Shown here: piece by piece, positions 34,714 to 35,426 of the stretch | Numbering within the stretch: position 1 is the first letter of the stretch | Layout: each line of letters begins with the position of its first letter | Source of the DNA: a virus | IMG/VR virus record: IMGVR_UViG_3300014502_000019 | Coordinates: 1 to 35,426 of that record | DNA: 35,426 bases | Strand: one strand, 5' to 3' | Position numbers and translations under genes: made by a program | The notes under the pieces: model-generated | The model's database searches: none | What the model was told of the DNA's origin: nothing | The model's input: only the letters and a program-made list of their open reading frames with translations

Positions 34714-35180
34714 AACCAATGTTTGTTGCGATGGTAATTATAACGGTCATGGTTTTGCCCTCGGTGGCATCAGATAAAACGGTCTTTGGTCGCGATAATC
34801 TGACCAGTGATCCTTGGATGGTCCAAGGTCCGGCCCAAGCAAACAAACCTACTCATGTAATAGATGGATCTACAAAAGGTGTCAATATCGTGGTTGGTTC
34901 AATGGGCGAGATGGGGCAGGCCAACCTAGACGCTTATGAGGCCCAAAACGGCGTGAGCATAGATGCTAAAGGCACTCATACACTAGGACCGGGGATAACC
35001 CCGAGAAGCCAATGGGACAACTCACTTGGCGGCAGCATAGGCATGGCCCCGTTAGATTCGAATTATGGCATCTTCGGAGAACCCGCCCTTAAGACCACAG
35101 ATCCAGCATATCTGAGCATGGGTGCGCAACCTATCTCTAATCAGTCATCTCTTCCGCTCTCTTTACAAGGAGGTGTATAA
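34710..35180 (+). CDS. Exported protein 4, 156 residues
   Basis: Signal peptide MKPMFVAMVIITVMVLPSVA. The mature 136 residues are Gly/Ser/Pro-rich with few charges: KTVFGRDNLTSDPWMVQGPA, GVNIVVGSMGEMGQANLDAY, SLGGSIGMAPLDSNYGIFGE. Unrecognised; it could be surface-bound. It is the last gene of the rightward cassette and is translationally coupled to protein 3. The next gene is convergent, 40 bases away. Confidence 0.68.
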   Translation: MKPMFVAMVIITVMVLPSVASDKTVFGRDNLTSDPWMVQGPAQANKPTHVIDGSTKGVNIVVGSMGEMGQANLDAYEAQNGVSIDAKGTHTLGPGITPRSQWDNSLGGSIGMAPLDSNYGIFGEPALKTTDPAYLSMGAQPISNQSSLPLSLQGGV

Positions 35181-35220
35181 TTAGAAGATCGAGACAGAAA
35201 ACCCAATCAGTAAACTCTTT

Positions 35221-35426
35221 TTAAGAAATTCCGCTACGGTTCTCGTAAACTGGATGCTGGACACGGGTATGCTTGGAGATCAAACCATAATTCGACCGAT
35301 TAGCTAGGACGACCAAATCGACATTATAGTCATCCGCATAAGTTTTTATAATTCTTATTTTTTGATATAAATTTTTCAATCCAATAATCTGCATAACTTT
35401 TGCATTCTGCGAACCTGCAAAAAGAC
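35221..35426 (-). CDS. Partial hypothetical protein at right edge (C-terminal part)
   Basis: An open frame enters from the right edge and ends at TAA 35221-35223. The visible 68 residues read FAGSQNAKVMQIIGLKNLYQ, then KIRIIKTYADDYNVDLVVLA and NRSNYGLISKHTRVQHPVYE, ending NRSGIS. This looks like alpha/beta coding sequence. An internal ATG (35394) could start a 57-residue form, but the open frame continues upstream. No family is recognised. It may belong to another viral module or to flanking host DNA. Confidence 0.5.
   Translation of the reverse strand, partial: LFAGSQNAKVMQIIGLKNLYQKIRIIKTYADDYNVDLVVLANRSNYGLISKHTRVQHPVYENRSGIS

Noticed and set aside
1-35426. CRISPR array, integrase, insertion sequence or diversity-generating retroelement
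   Set aside because: No spaced short direct repeats, tyrosine or serine recombinase motifs, transposase or reverse transcriptase motifs were seen on either strand.

Overview
The window reads as most of the genome of a head-tailed (Caudoviricetes-type) archaeal virus or provirus with a siphovirus-like, non-contractile tail. Packaging, head and tail genes lie on the minus strand in the classical order. The archaeal assignment rests on TATA-type promoters, some placed about 25 nt before a start codon (leaderless transcripts), on a PrimPol/SF3 helicase replication protein, on an archaeal-style winged helix protein, and on a papain-type peptidase joined to a PEGA-like domain. A methanogen of the Methanosarcinales/Methanothrix kind is a plausible host, but that is inference. 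No integrase, tRNA, rRNA, CRISPR array or insertion sequence was seen.

Right part (about 33.1-35.2 kb, plus strand): an AbrB/SpoVT-like regulator and five small genes, four of which encode proteins with N-terminal signal sequences. A divergent promoter region at 33045-33104, built around a 14-bp inverted repeat, separates this cassette from the minus-strand genes. A partial minus-strand gene enters from the right edge.

Middle-right (about 24.6-32.9 kb, minus strand): early genes in tightly overlapping (ATGA-type) order. They include winged-helix and multi-HTH proteins, an HNH endonuclease, a 941-residue primase-helicase, zinc-ribbon miniproteins and several unrecognised small proteins.

Middle (about 16.2-24.5 kb): candidate small terminase, large terminase, portal, scaffold, HK97-type major capsid protein, a decoration-like protein that carries a signal peptide, head-tail adaptor, MuF-like minor head protein, and head closure/tail completion proteins. 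Between portal and scaffold lies a plus-strand 48-codon gene bracketed by two 48-bp copies of the scaffold leader.

Left-middle (13.6-16.2 kb): a cassette inserted between the gp10-like gene and the tail terminator. It holds three small membrane proteins, a 47-residue protein and a C1A (papain-like) peptidase with a PEGA-like domain. This is a candidate lysis or envelope-breaching module for an archaeon without murein.

Left (0-13.6 kb): tail terminator, two tandem tail-tube paralogues, tail assembly chaperones G and GT with a canonical -1 slippery heptamer (CCCAAAC), a 1483-residue tape measure, a fibre, a hub-like protein and three tandem collar-type adhesins. An opposite-strand exported-protein gene sits between the chaperones and the tape measure. 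Many of the small genes listed are below 60 codons. After they are included no stretch longer than 300 bases lacks a gene.
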